DNA of 42,517 bases, taken from a virus. The notes beneath the pieces are model-generated. The model ran no database searches. It was not told the origin of the DNA and saw nothing but the letters and a program-made list of their open reading frames with translations. Where the stretch lies: IMG/VR virus record IMGVR_UViG_3300048589_000017, positions 1 to 42,517 of that record, one strand, 5' to 3'. Each line of letters begins with the position of its first letter. Position 1 is the stretch's first letter. The position numbers and the translations under genes are program-made. Positions 4,893 to 14,200 of the stretch are shown in pieces.

Positions 4893-6110
4893 TCACATAT
4901 CGTCTGGGAACCCCTTGTACTTGAATACTCCCTTGTCGAAGTCTACTTCTAGGAGAAAGTCTGGCAACATACCCTCGCGGTTTTTGCGGCCAACCACCTC
5001 CATCGCATTACTATTCAAATCTCTACCAAGTGATAGCAACCAGTCGGCATCATAGGCTATTTGGCGACTCCATGCAGTCTGACCCAGCGTGGGTGCAGAA
5101 CTTAAGTCTGCCGCATCCGTTGGAGTAGCACTGCTAATGGCGATAATCGGAACCCTCTCACTCATTGCCAGCAACTTCAGTTCCCGGCTTAAGTTCTTCA
5201 TCCTTACCACTTCACTGTCCGCTTTGGAATTGGGAGACATTAGTTGCATGTAGTCTGCTACCACAATGTCTGGCTGGTACTGATCAATCTTAGACCTGAT
5301 GACCTCTGGGGTCACCTCACCACCAAGACTATCGGTACTAATAATGTGAAACGGCTGCTTACCACTGAAGGTATTGGAGTGCCAGCGTTCAAACTCTTCA
5401 ATGTCCACTTCACCCTTGGCCAACTTACGTAAACTCCATCGCGTTTTTCCAAGGATTGCATACAGCCTATTTCGCACTTCAGATTCAGTCATTTCCAATG
5501 AAATTATCATTGGTGTGAACCCCTGAAGCCAAGCCTGGGCAATCACATACAGTGAGAGCATTGACTTGCCAACACTGGGAAAGGCAAGCACAACACCTAG
5601 TTGACCGCCTCTAATACCTGCTGGAAAGCACATATCCAAGCCTTGAATGCCGGTGCGTACCCCGTGAGATTTAAGGTTGTTATCAATCATGTTTTGAACG
5701 TGAGCGACCGCAGACTCGGTATCTGTGGCGTCGGTGTCCTTAACAACTGAAACTTCTTTGTTCAATTCACGTAATGAATTGAATACATCGCGCATTGCCT
5801 TATGTGGCAGTCCGTCCTGAACGTCTGTAGCAGCGTTCCTAATGATAGTGCGCAGTTCTCTATCAAGATGCTCAGTGCGAAGTTCGTTGAGGTGATGTTT
5901 GGTTGATCCAACAACTTTTTCAGGAACAAAGTCTGGAAATCTGTCACTAACTAATGTCAACGGTGGTACAGAACTATTTTCTGCATAGTAGTCTTTGATG
6001 AAATTCCATATATCAGCATGAGTAGGGAATAGCACCTCCACGTCACCTTGCAGCATATGGTGAATCTGCTTATCTGTTAGTAAAGCGGTAATTACCTTAC
6101 CTTCACTCAC
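4893..6110 (-). CDS. dnaB: DnaB-like replicative helicase
   Basis: The protein is 405 residues. Residues 1-130 look like a helical N-terminal domain. The RecA-like C-terminal domain carries Walker A AFPSVGKS (about 176-183), the conserved IISLEMTESEV motif (about 202-212) and Walker B DIVVADYMQLM (about 281-291), in the order of DnaB/gp41-type helicases. It should unwind DNA as a hexamer on the lagging strand with the primase encoded just downstream. The start is a GTG at 6110 with AAAGGAG 7 nt upstream, overlapping the stop of the previous gene (GTGAGTGA), so translation is likely coupled. It is slightly shorter than bacterial DnaB. Confidence 0.9.
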   Translation of the reverse strand: MSEGKVITALLTDKQIHHMLQGDVEVLFPTHADIWNFIKDYYAENSSVPPLTLVSDRFPDFVPEKVVGSTKHHLNELRTEHLDRELRTIIRNAATDVQDGLPHKAMRDVFNSLRELNKEVSVVKDTDATDTESAVAHVQNMIDNNLKSHGVRTGIQGLDMCFPAGIRGGQLGVVLAFPSVGKSMLSLYVIAQAWLQGFTPMIISLEMTESEVRNRLYAILGKTRWSLRKLAKGEVDIEEFERWHSNTFSGKQPFHIISTDSLGGEVTPEVIRSKIDQYQPDIVVADYMQLMSPNSKADSEVVRMKNLSRELKLLAMSERVPIIAISSATPTDAADLSSAPTLGQTAWSRQIAYDADWLLSLGRDLNSNAMEVVGRKNREGMLPDFLLEVDFDKGVFKYKGFPDDM

Positions 6111-6390
6111 TTGCCCACTCCTTTAGTCTCTGCCTGTTGAGTCTTCTGTTCTCGGCATCTTCAGCGGCACGCTCCATTGCAGCCTTGTACTCATCAAACT
6201 TGTACAATAGAGTCTGCCATGAGCCGTCATTGGTTACTGAGAAATAGTAGTCGATCACGTCTTTGATAAGTTTGTAACTATATGACTCAAGTAGGTTGTC
6301 TGCATCCCACTGGTGCCTTGCTTTATTACCAAGGCTACCATGTTTTTCAAAGTGAGTGAGCACCGCATATCGCATCTTACGTTCCGCCAT
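6103..6390 (-). CDS. Hypothetical protein, about 95 aa, coupled to the helicase
   Basis: A charged, mostly helical protein (MAERKMRYAVLTHFEKHG...) ending in an Arg/Glu-rich helix (AEDAENRRLNRQRLKEWASE). I prefer the ATG at 6390 because GAAGGTGG lies just upstream; an in-frame ATG at 6441 has no such site. Its stop overlaps the helicase start. Position suggests a helicase accessory or loader role, but no loader motif is visible. Confidence 0.65.
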   Translation of the reverse strand: MAERKMRYAVLTHFEKHGSLGNKARHQWDADNLLESYSYKLIKDVIDYYFSVTNDGSWQTLLYKFDEYKAAMERAAEDAENRRLNRQRLKEWASE

Positions 6391-6457
6391 AGTCCACCTT
6401 CGTCGTCGTCCAGCCTCTCTTGTGCGCCCATCGTACTGCATGATAGGCTTCAGCCAT
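6377..6457 (-). CDS. Possible 26-aa small protein
   Basis: An ATG at 6457 opens a short basic, Trp-rich frame (MAEAYHAVRWAHKRGW...). It follows the sequence TGGTATATT by 4 nt and ends overlapping the next start (6390). It may be a small leaderless gene, or just a leader through which ribosomes reach the next gene. Confidence 0.3.
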   Translation of the reverse strand: MAEAYHAVRWAHKRGWTTTKVDYGGT

Positions 6458-6564
6458 GCTTAATATACCATACCCTCGCTTCAATGAAAATAGCATAGGG
6501 CTGCGGTGCCTGATTTTTACCTGTAACATTCCGTTATCCGTATGGGCAAAGACCATACACCACA

Positions 6565-6759
6565 CTACTCAAATGTCTCCTTGGCTTCCTTGACCTTCTT
6601 CTCTAGTTCTTTTTCAGCAAAGCGATACACTCGCTCGGATGCCTGCTGAACGTTCTCGTTCTCGCGGGTACTGTCCTTCACACTCACGTCGAGTCTGAGT
6701 GACTGAAAGTTGCCTAGGTTGGCCGTGTACCCGATACTCCATTGAACCTCTGTTGACAC
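6565..6759 (-). CDS. Small hypothetical phage protein, 64 aa
   Basis: GTG start at 6759 with AAGGAG 5 nt upstream. The N-terminal half looks like beta strands (MSTEVQWSIGYTANLGNFQSL...), the C-terminal half is an amphipathic Lys/Glu-rich helix (AEKELEKKVKEAKETF). No catalytic or DNA-binding motif is seen. It lies between the HTH gene and the small helicase-linked genes and is probably part of the same replication operon. I do not recognise a function. Confidence 0.7.
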   Translation of the reverse strand: MSTEVQWSIGYTANLGNFQSLRLDVSVKDSTRENENVQQASERVYRFAEKELEKKVKEAKETFE

Positions 6760-6768
6760 ATCTTCTCC

Positions 6769-7290
6769 TTAGTTAGTTGCGTCCCAAACGGGTATAAACC
6801 TGCCGTCATGGGTCTTGGTGTACATCAGCATACCACGTCCCATTCGCCTTGTCAACTCCTGGGCAGTGGGCAGGAAGGATGCTTGAATGAAGGTGCCATC
6901 GCTGCGTTTACGCTGCCCCTCTGCAATGATATCCCGCATCTCAAAGATATCTTCGTCCGAATACCACCCCCGTTGGCCTTTTCCCCACTTCTTATCCGGT
7001 GTGGAGTATGTGGCCTCCTTGAGTGTACCTAACCATACCATTCTGCGAAATGTGCTGATGTGACGATTGAGTAGGTCTGCTGCCTGAGTGACCGTATAAG
7101 CAGGCTTACGTCTCTTCGCCATATCTTCAATGAATACAGTGTAGATTTCCTTGTCGTGAAGGTTTCTCACGTAGACCATCCCATTCGGTCGGTCTTTTCT
7201 CCATATGGAATACAGGCTGTCATCAAGGAAGAATCTACCGCTTGACGGTGGAACCACTGGTAGCGCATTATAAATTTCAAGGTCAGTCAT
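6769..7290 (-). CDS. MerR/excisionase-like helix-turn-helix protein
   Basis: About 173 residues. The central segment YTVTQAADLLNRHISTFRRM is a winged-HTH signature of the MerR/excisionase type (a recognition helix followed by a positively charged stretch), so the protein should bind DNA, probably as a regulator or replication accessory. I prefer the ATG at 7290 because it overlaps the HNH stop (ATGACTGA) and the product starts MTDLEIYNALP; an upstream in-frame ATG at 7314 is possible. No ribosome-binding site is clear, consistent with coupling. Confidence 0.65.
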   Translation of the reverse strand: MTDLEIYNALPVVPPSSGRFFLDDSLYSIWRKDRPNGMVYVRNLHDKEIYTVFIEDMAKRRKPAYTVTQAADLLNRHISTFRRMVWLGTLKEATYSTPDKKWGKGQRGWYSDEDIFEMRDIIAEGQRKRSDGTFIQASFLPTAQELTRRMGRGMLMYTKTHDGRFIPVWDATN

Positions 7291-7987
7291 CGTTCGTTGA
7301 CCATAAGCGGTCATTTTGGTTTACCTCCCAAATCTGTGCGTGCTTACTTATCAGTGTATCATCAACTTCATCTTTCTTGTCCTCGTTGCATAGCAGGTGT
7401 GCCGGGGCAACGTTATCCCAGGTGTGAGTACCCCCTCTACTCAGTGGAATTACATGTTCTAAAGTAGCACTAAGTGGGTCTGGCCACCGTAAGTCAGGGT
7501 CTATATAGTCATCACATATGATGCATTTCCAATCATAGAACACGTACACGTCATACTTGTCGATCAAGTCCCCGCCTTTAATGTACTGCGCTCTCCTAGG
7601 ATTAATCTGTTTGTGCAGACCACCTGGCAAAATATCGGCAGCATCGCCTATATCAGCCCGTCTACATTCAAAACTACAGTACTTGCCATATCCAAAGCAT
7701 CGTGGTCTGGTAACTTCTACTTTGCACACCATGCATGAATACGTAACTGATTTGGCTGGGCATTTACTACCGCAACTACGCTTTTTGCTGTACTTAGCAG
7801 CCATAAATGGCATTCCGCAGTCTACACAGTTTCTCTTACTAATACTGAGCATGCATTTGCGCGAGCAGTACTTCCTACCGCGCTTGTCCTGCGATGGAAA
7901 AACAAAGAAGTGCCGCTGACAACCCACGCATACTTTGCAAATCTTACCGTCTTTTTTAGATGGCTTCAGTTTGTCTCTTGGCTTCAT
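7283..7987 (-). CDS. HNH endonuclease with several zinc modules
   Basis: 234 residues. The C-terminal part has the HNH motif LEHVIPLSRGGTHTWDNVAPAHLLCN, flanked by CIIC and the Cys of LLCN for the structural zinc. The N-terminal half carries three repeated CxxC...CxxxC units (CVGC/CSRKC, CVDC/CGSKC, CMVC/CSFEC), probably DNA-binding zinc fingers. This is the make-up of a free-standing homing-type endonuclease. It sits at the junction between tail and replication genes, and its start overlaps the preceding stop (ATGA), so it is fully embedded in the operon. A packaging-associated HNH role is less likely, as no terminase is near. Confidence 0.85.
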   Translation of the reverse strand: MKPRDKLKPSKKDGKICKVCVGCQRHFFVFPSQDKRGRKYCSRKCMLSISKRNCVDCGMPFMAAKYSKKRSCGSKCPAKSVTYSCMVCKVEVTRPRCFGYGKYCSFECRRADIGDAADILPGGLHKQINPRRAQYIKGGDLIDKYDVYVFYDWKCIICDDYIDPDLRWPDPLSATLEHVIPLSRGGTHTWDNVAPAHLLCNEDKKDEVDDTLISKHAQIWEVNQNDRLWSTNDD

Positions 7988-8502
7988 GAACCTATGAGCG
8001 TGCCATTTGACTGAATATTAGTAGTTGCTGTTCCGGTACTGTTGCTTGGAATGCCAATCGCTACCACTGACACAGCCGCTTGCTGATTAGCAGCAAACGT
8101 ATCATGAACGTGAATGTACCCCGAAACATTTGCCGGGGTGATGCTAGTAATAACAGCAGATAGCGGTGGCTTCTTAGCACTAGCATTGATCATAATGGGA
8201 GTAGCCGTGACTACCGGTTCTGAAGCAAAGTTAGTGAGCGATACAGTAAAAGTAAGTTTGTCTCCTGCCTGTGGGACTTGTCCACCACCAGTATTGCCAG
8301 CCAAGACGGTTTCAGCCTGAATGCGTGCATCTGCTGTACGTACCGTAGTCGCTGATGACGTTCTTTGGAATACTGGGTTCTTTACCGTTGTCCTCTTGTA
8401 CTGGGAACTGTTTGAGTCGGCAACCAACCTTTCCACTGTTGTTACCAAATCGTTAATGAATGCCACGTCGAGCGGGGCACCCTTGTTAAGTGTTTGTGTC
8501 AT
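7984..8502 (-). CDS. Putative minor tail or virion-surface protein, 172 aa
   Basis: A Thr/Ser/Ala-rich, Cys-free protein with a short helical N-terminus (VAFINDLVTTVERLV) and a beta-rich rest (GDKLTFTVSLTNFASEPVVTA) that looks like an immunoglobulin-type domain. Such domains decorate phage tails. The start has AGAGGTGA 6 nt upstream and overlaps the previous stop (TAATG). It is the last gene of the tail module in transcription order. Function is inferred from composition and position. Confidence 0.65.
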   Translation of the reverse strand: MTQTLNKGAPLDVAFINDLVTTVERLVADSNSSQYKRTTVKNPVFQRTSSATTVRTADARIQAETVLAGNTGGGQVPQAGDKLTFTVSLTNFASEPVVTATPIMINASAKKPPLSAVITSITPANVSGYIHVHDTFAANQQAAVSVVAIGIPSNSTGTATTNIQSNGTLIGS

Positions 8503-9485
8503 TACATATCACCTCTCTGAATAAACCATCTTCTGGGAGCAAATAGGGCAACGTCTGCAAAAGTATTTCGCTGTCGCTTAAAAGTGTCCCATGTGTTGTT
8601 GATTGATGCACCGTAATAAGGGTTCCAAGGAAGGTACCCCCGTGCATTTGCGTCAAGTATGTTGCCAGCATCATCATGAGACACATACGATTCGCCAACC
8701 TTGTAATTGCCAACGGCAGAACACCATGACGGTGCCGTGATACCGGAGAACTGTGTCTGCTGGTTAGTTGTCCCTATCCATCGGTAGTTGTACTTGTTGG
8801 GAGCCGAAGTTGTATTAGCAGACACTAGCATTTGAAACCATATCTGCTCGGGAACAGCATTTGGATTCGATCCAAGTGATGCAACAAAGGCATTCCATGT
8901 ACTAGTAGGAAGAGGAATAGCGATGCTAAATGACGTTCCAACGTGATTGCCCATAAATTGCCATTCGCCAGGATCATACGTTTCGACTTGCCACCTACTA
9001 CAGGGGGACTCTCTGTCACAAATAGTTGTGGTATATCCGTTAGCAACATTACCGCTGAATGTCCAGCCCTTGAAGGCCTCCTTGCGCATCCATCTAAACC
9101 ATACCGACACACCAGTAATGGGAGCGTTAACTACCACATTTTCGTCAAGTGTGATACCCATTGTTTCAACATGCTTGATGTACTTTGTTTGACCAGAATC
9201 AAAGAACTTGTTGGCTTCGTGGATGATCTTTGAATATGACTTCTGATTGTACAATAAACTTTGGTTGTGAGTTGCCCAAGGTGCTACTTCACTGGATAGT
9301 TCTGCTTGATAGTCAACCAGATTTACAACGCTCCATGCCCCCCGGCTTCCACCAGCAGTAGCCATACGCGCCCTCATAAGATATGGGTTTCCGCCAGGAA
9401 TAATGGAATCATCGGTGAAGTCAGGGTTAGTAGCATTCTGAGGCTGAGTAGGAACAAGGCTCGGATCAAATATCTTCTTAGTCAA
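8502..9485 (-). CDS. Putative minor tail protein, about 328 aa
   Basis: I place the start at a TTG (9485) behind GAGGTG, giving MTKKIFDPSLVPTQ; the longer frame from 9548 lies almost wholly inside the previous gene. The protein is rich in Trp, Asn and Tyr with beta-type segments (VSVWFRWMRKEAFKGWTFSG) and looks like a tail-tip or appendage protein. Tail assignment comes from its place after the tape measure and tail-tip genes and from overlapping starts and stops on both sides. No enzymatic motif is seen. Confidence 0.65.
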   Translation of the reverse strand: MTKKIFDPSLVPTQPQNATNPDFTDDSIIPGGNPYLMRARMATAGGSRGAWSVVNLVDYQAELSSEVAPWATHNQSLLYNQKSYSKIIHEANKFFDSGQTKYIKHVETMGITLDENVVVNAPITGVSVWFRWMRKEAFKGWTFSGNVANGYTTTICDRESPCSRWQVETYDPGEWQFMGNHVGTSFSIAIPLPTSTWNAFVASLGSNPNAVPEQIWFQMLVSANTTSAPNKYNYRWIGTTNQQTQFSGITAPSWCSAVGNYKVGESYVSHDDAGNILDANARGYLPWNPYYGASINNTWDTFKRQRNTFADVALFAPRRWFIQRGDM

Positions 9486-10779
9486 CTTGCACCTCAAAGA
9501 CAATGACTGTTGGGTTGTTATTGCGTGTCTGAATACCACGAGTTTCATAGTTGTATGCTACGTCATAGGCAACCAGCCCATACCCTGGGTTCACTTCGTC
9601 TGTGTTAATGAAACTCAGGGCATCGAGACCAAGGTAGTAACCTGCCCCGGCAGCAGCCCTCACCTCAAGGCTAGATACATTAGACCACAGGAATCCCGTG
9701 TCGTAAGTAATCGTTGAGCGCTCGGTAGCAGGCTCATTGAGTTTTGTGTACTGAGTGAAGTAAGCATTGCCCTTGGACGTTGCTTGCAAGTCAATTGAAT
9801 TAACTATCAGGGACTTTACCCCAGCATCGGCATTCAGTGTGAGCCTGCCGGTATTACCAGATGTATAGTAGAAGTCTGCCGGGTATTTCAGTGCTGCTCC
9901 GCTGATCTGGTCTCCATTGCGCAACTCTGCTAGCGGAATTGTAGAGATACTGGTAACTTCAGAACCGGGACCATCAAAAGTTGCAGATTGTGGTTTGTGC
10001 AGAATGTGCCATTTTGCTCTCTTATTGTCTGATGTAACAAAAGTAACAGCAAATCTGATGTCAGTTGGTGCAGTTACGCTACCCCCATCAATAATGCTCA
10101 CAAAGTACGACAATGCAATGTGATCGTCTGGTGATGCGGTATCGAATGGCAAGCCTTTCAGTGGGAGCGTTACCTTGGAGCCAGACTCAGTAAATGGGGT
10201 GGTGGCCCCAGTGAGAGTGCTAAAGTCTCCCTTGAGTAAAATACCATTGCGTCCGTATCTAAAACCCTCCTTGCGTACCCTGCGGTACCCACGAATAGTC
10301 CACAACGCATCATCGTAAGGATTAAACATGGCCTTTAATGTAACTGCGTCTTGACTAGCAAAGTCTGATGCTGATGCATCGATAGTCTCAACGTCTGATA
10401 GCGCTGTCGATCCAACACTCCATTGTTCAGGATGATCAAAGGCAGCGATTAGCGAATTAGGTGGTCTGTTGGAGGCAGCGTTATCACCGTGTGTCCAAAT
10501 GCCAACCTCTGTAAACTCACACGTTAGTGACGACGGCAACTCTGCAACGCACTTAATAGTTCCGTTATTCGTTGGTAGTGCAGATAGTACTGGTACCCTT
10601 GCCACCTCTTGCTTGAGACTGCGCAGTGGCTGTGACTGATGTGCCCCGATATCTGTGCTATCAAATGTTACATTGGGTACGGGTCTAGCACCAATGCCAA
10701 CACCAATGTAATCAAGGCAGGCGTCTGTCAGCCCTCCAAGTTTGCGTGCGACGAGGTTTTTCCCATGATCAGTAAACAT
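9478..10779 (-). CDS. Putative minor tail / baseplate protein, 433 aa
   Basis: The N-terminus MFTDHGKNLVARKLGG...GVGIG resembles a conserved opening of tail proteins in actinobacteriophages and gp-like baseplate proteins; the rest is beta-rich with low Cys content. The start overlaps the preceding stop (TAATG at 10779). The gene lies three genes downstream of the giant tail-tip protein and probably contributes to the same structure. Assigned mainly by position and composition. Confidence 0.65.
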   Translation of the reverse strand: MFTDHGKNLVARKLGGLTDACLDYIGVGIGARPVPNVTFDSTDIGAHQSQPLRSLKQEVARVPVLSALPTNNGTIKCVAELPSSLTCEFTEVGIWTHGDNAASNRPPNSLIAAFDHPEQWSVGSTALSDVETIDASASDFASQDAVTLKAMFNPYDDALWTIRGYRRVRKEGFRYGRNGILLKGDFSTLTGATTPFTESGSKVTLPLKGLPFDTASPDDHIALSYFVSIIDGGSVTAPTDIRFAVTFVTSDNKRAKWHILHKPQSATFDGPGSEVTSISTIPLAELRNGDQISGAALKYPADFYYTSGNTGRLTLNADAGVKSLIVNSIDLQATSKGNAYFTQYTKLNEPATERSTITYDTGFLWSNVSSLEVRAAAGAGYYLGLDALSFINTDEVNPGYGLVAYDVAYNYETRGIQTRNNNPTVIVFEVQVD

Positions 10780-11243
10780 TAAACTACTTCCAGCACCTCT
10801 CCTTGAGAAGTGTTGAACGGCACTACGTCTCCTGAAATGGCGACTTGAATCTCTACATCAAACTCAGATGGAGTATAGCCCAACTCGTACCCTCGGTTAA
10901 TCTCACCATCAATGTAGTTGGTCGTGCTCAAAGCGCTCGTTCCATTAGCAGTAAGTAGTGAGTTTTCCTGCCCAATAAGACTATTGGCTCGGTATGATAG
11001 CATACGGTTCTGTGATGATACCGGAGAGTATGCGACTTGCATATTCTCAAAACTATCGTAACGCAGCAACTTTGACAACTCAACCGCCCCGATATCTTGG
11101 AGGATAAGGTCAGCCATTGTATCTACGTCAATGTCTGTTAGACCCTCTACCACAAGGGCTGGATCGGCATTGACTGCTGGGCTAGCATTACCCGCCACCC
11201 TCCACGGAGTAGTAGTAATGGGAGTAGAGTAAATTGCCGTCAT
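10779..11243 (-). CDS. Putative minor tail protein, 154 aa
   Basis: A mainly acidic protein (MTAIYSTPITTTPWRVAG...) with a predicted helical middle (MADLILQDIGAVELSKLLRY) and a beta C-terminus. The start overlaps the preceding stop as ATGA and its stop overlaps the next start as TAATG, so it is translated with the tail-tip genes. I recognise no domain. Confidence 0.65.
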   Translation of the reverse strand: MTAIYSTPITTTPWRVAGNASPAVNADPALVVEGLTDIDVDTMADLILQDIGAVELSKLLRYDSFENMQVAYSPVSSQNRMLSYRANSLIGQENSLLTANGTSALSTTNYIDGEINRGYELGYTPSEFDVEIQVAISGDVVPFNTSQGEVLEVV

Positions 11244-14200
11244 ACTAATTCCACCAAATAGGCTTTGTGATCAAGGCCATCGGGTTGCTTGTCATATTCT
11301 ATATTATACACTACGAAGCGCTTTCCCGCTGCGAAGTCTACTCCGTTGCTGTCTGTGTAGTCTAGTTTCACCACGTCTCCTAGTTGGATAATTGGATATG
11401 GGAACAGATTGACTCCAATCAGCATGCGAGGCTGCGTCAACTCCTTGGATAGCCACCCCATCAAATCGAGGGCATCGTCTTGTCTTTGAATATACTCTGT
11501 TTGTAGATTGAACTCTTGCTTACCACGCTTACCACGGTCAATACGAACGTCTCTGAATTCATCAATGGCGAGGCTGGGATCGCGCAGCAGATTCATTGTC
11601 GAGGTAAACACGTCACTAGAACTGCCCACCTCATTGTAATAGTCGTCCATCGTCAGTGATCGTTGGTTGGTTTGTGTAAAGGCGACACCTTGAATACGCA
11701 AGTAGTTGCCAGAGGTCTCATCAAGGTTAAGCGCCTTGTCTGTAGCATTGAATACCAGGAACTCTGCGCCATATGCATCATGAGTAAATCCTGAAACGAA
11801 GTACCCTTGAATTTGATTGAACGTAGGAGATATACGCGCCCTCATGGCAGGGAATGACTTATCGAACTTCACGTTGAAGTATGCACACTCACGCATAATG
11901 GTGCCGAATTCATCATAGAACATCTGTGCGCTAGGAGGGGTAGAGGTACCAATTCCATCCAAATACGCTTTTTGAACAATGCCATTGAGTGCATACTTAG
12001 TCATTGCTTCAAATGTGTTGATATCTGCATCTCCAAAAGCAGACGGAACGCTATCAGCAATCAATGCACTCGATGATGTATTACCTCTGATGGCGTATGT
12101 GTTCTCAAACATTACCTTTGATGTACCCCGGCAGAACAGCCCATATGTATTGGAGTCGGGCAGCGGGTCTTTGTCATCAACAAATCCGATCTGCTGCCCG
12201 TTGAGGTATAGGAAGAATCGTGTGGCGAATCCCATCTTCTTTGATTCAATGGCTAGGTCGTATACGCTAGGGATTTCTTCACCAGACTGTCTACCAAGCC
12301 CTACGAATTCTCCGATGTCAACAACGATGTTTGCCCTGCCTCCCCAAATCTTCATGGGTATGCTTTGAGCGTTTGGGTCTGTTGTATTTGGAGCGCAATT
12401 CTTATAGAACACAATGTTGTGTGCATCCTTATTGCTAGTAGTATCTTTAATAGTAGTGTTGCTAAGGGCGATTACCTCCAAGAAATACCCCGTGTTGGTC
12501 TGTGGATTGAAATGGCTCACCACCCCACCTGAGCCGCCAGTAAGCACGTCTCCTGCTCCTGTGGCATCAGAGTAATACGTCATTTCTCCGGTGGGACTTT
12601 GGTTGACATCACTTGCCGCCTTAATCTCTCCAATAACCCTCATACGAGCACCAATATGTCCAGCGGGTACGTTGAGTGTTTTAGTGACTACAGTGAGGTG
12701 GTCAACATCATTAGTATGCTTGAATCCATTAAGCACCAATGCAGACGACTGCAAAGTACCGGCCCGTGCGGTCTTGAACGTTTTAAGTTCTGACTCTGAG
12801 TACTGCACGTTTCTAAAGTGGTTCTTGATAATGCCGTTTACAGTGGTGCTTGCATTCATGAACTGCAACGCCTTACCGCTTGCCGCATGGTATAGCGTTG
12901 AGGGCAATGCAACTTCTTGAAACAGATACTTAGATGCTTGATCAATCACTACTCTATTGCTGAGGTTGGACCAACTATCATCAATGCCTGCCGTGTGAGA
13001 CGTGATAGGAGTTTGGAACTGCCCTCGCCCGTGCTTGCGAATACCAACAATGGTGCCGTTTGAAATTTCAGGCTCTACAAAGATACGCACCCTACCAGTA
13101 GGAAATATCTTTCCGTTGAATGGAACATCTGCCAAATACTTTTGGTATTCAGCATTGTTTGATATCCATGCATTGCCAAGTCCCTGCACTGAATACTCCA
13201 CCGCATCGAACTTGATTACTTCTCCATTGGAATAGAAGTACCCGTTGTTGCGGGGCAGCCAGTATACTGACTCGCCTATATCTATGGTATTGTTTATGAC
13301 TTTATTGTTAGACACATATGGTGGTTGATCATTCAAAGTGGTATTCAATGCACATGCTCCTAAAGAGAATGCGCTTTGCGTCTGCCCCATTTCAGTACCC
13401 CGCGTCAGTTCGGAGCCTGATGCCTCCCACAGCAATACCGGCTTGTAGATATACGTTTGATCCTCATTGACGAAGTTTACCTGCTGCAAAGAGCCAACGG
13501 AACGCTGAATATAGCGCTCGTTGTAGTCAATCTTGCCATCATTGTATCGCTTCTTTTCAGAGGAAGCAATGTTAGCAATATGTGGAGTACTTGAGTTTCC
13601 GCTAAGTACTGCATCTACTGCTCTATTCTTAGACATGAAGTACTCTTTGGACATGATAACAAGATTGTTGTATTCATCAAAGAACATCGCTGATTGGGAT
13701 GCCCTCGCCAAGTCCTGCAATGCTTCGGCTACCGTTTTCTCATCGCTAACATAGAAGTACGGAATAGTAAACAGTTCATTGCCTTCTCTCTTGAATACAT
13801 AGTTAGAGAACCCAATAGAGTCCAGTAGTGTTGCAATGGCGACATTGATTGACACGTCTCTCATGAACAGCGACGGTGCCTTACCCTTTTCAAGGAGCCA
13901 GAACCCATCGCGTAATTCAAAACTCATGTTTGGAGGATCGTCCATTTTTGGTGGGATACCCTCTGAGTACATAGTTCTAATAGGAATTGTGTACGTGTTA
14001 TCTGCATGCACTTGCTCATAGAACAAGAACTTGATATTCAGTTCGTTGAGGTTGGCAAACAGCCCCTTCTTAAAAACGCTTTCAGTATCTACCAACTTGA
14101 TGTCTCCGGTACCAGGAAGCAAAAACCCTACTGGCAAGTCGGTATCAGACATAGACGATACTGCTGCTTTCGATGAGTACGATTCCGTCATATTGGTCAC

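Noticed and set aside
9485-9548. Longer start of the tail gene at 9548.
   Set aside because: The added 21 residues overlap the previous gene almost wholly, and the TTG at 9485 has GAGGTG upstream.
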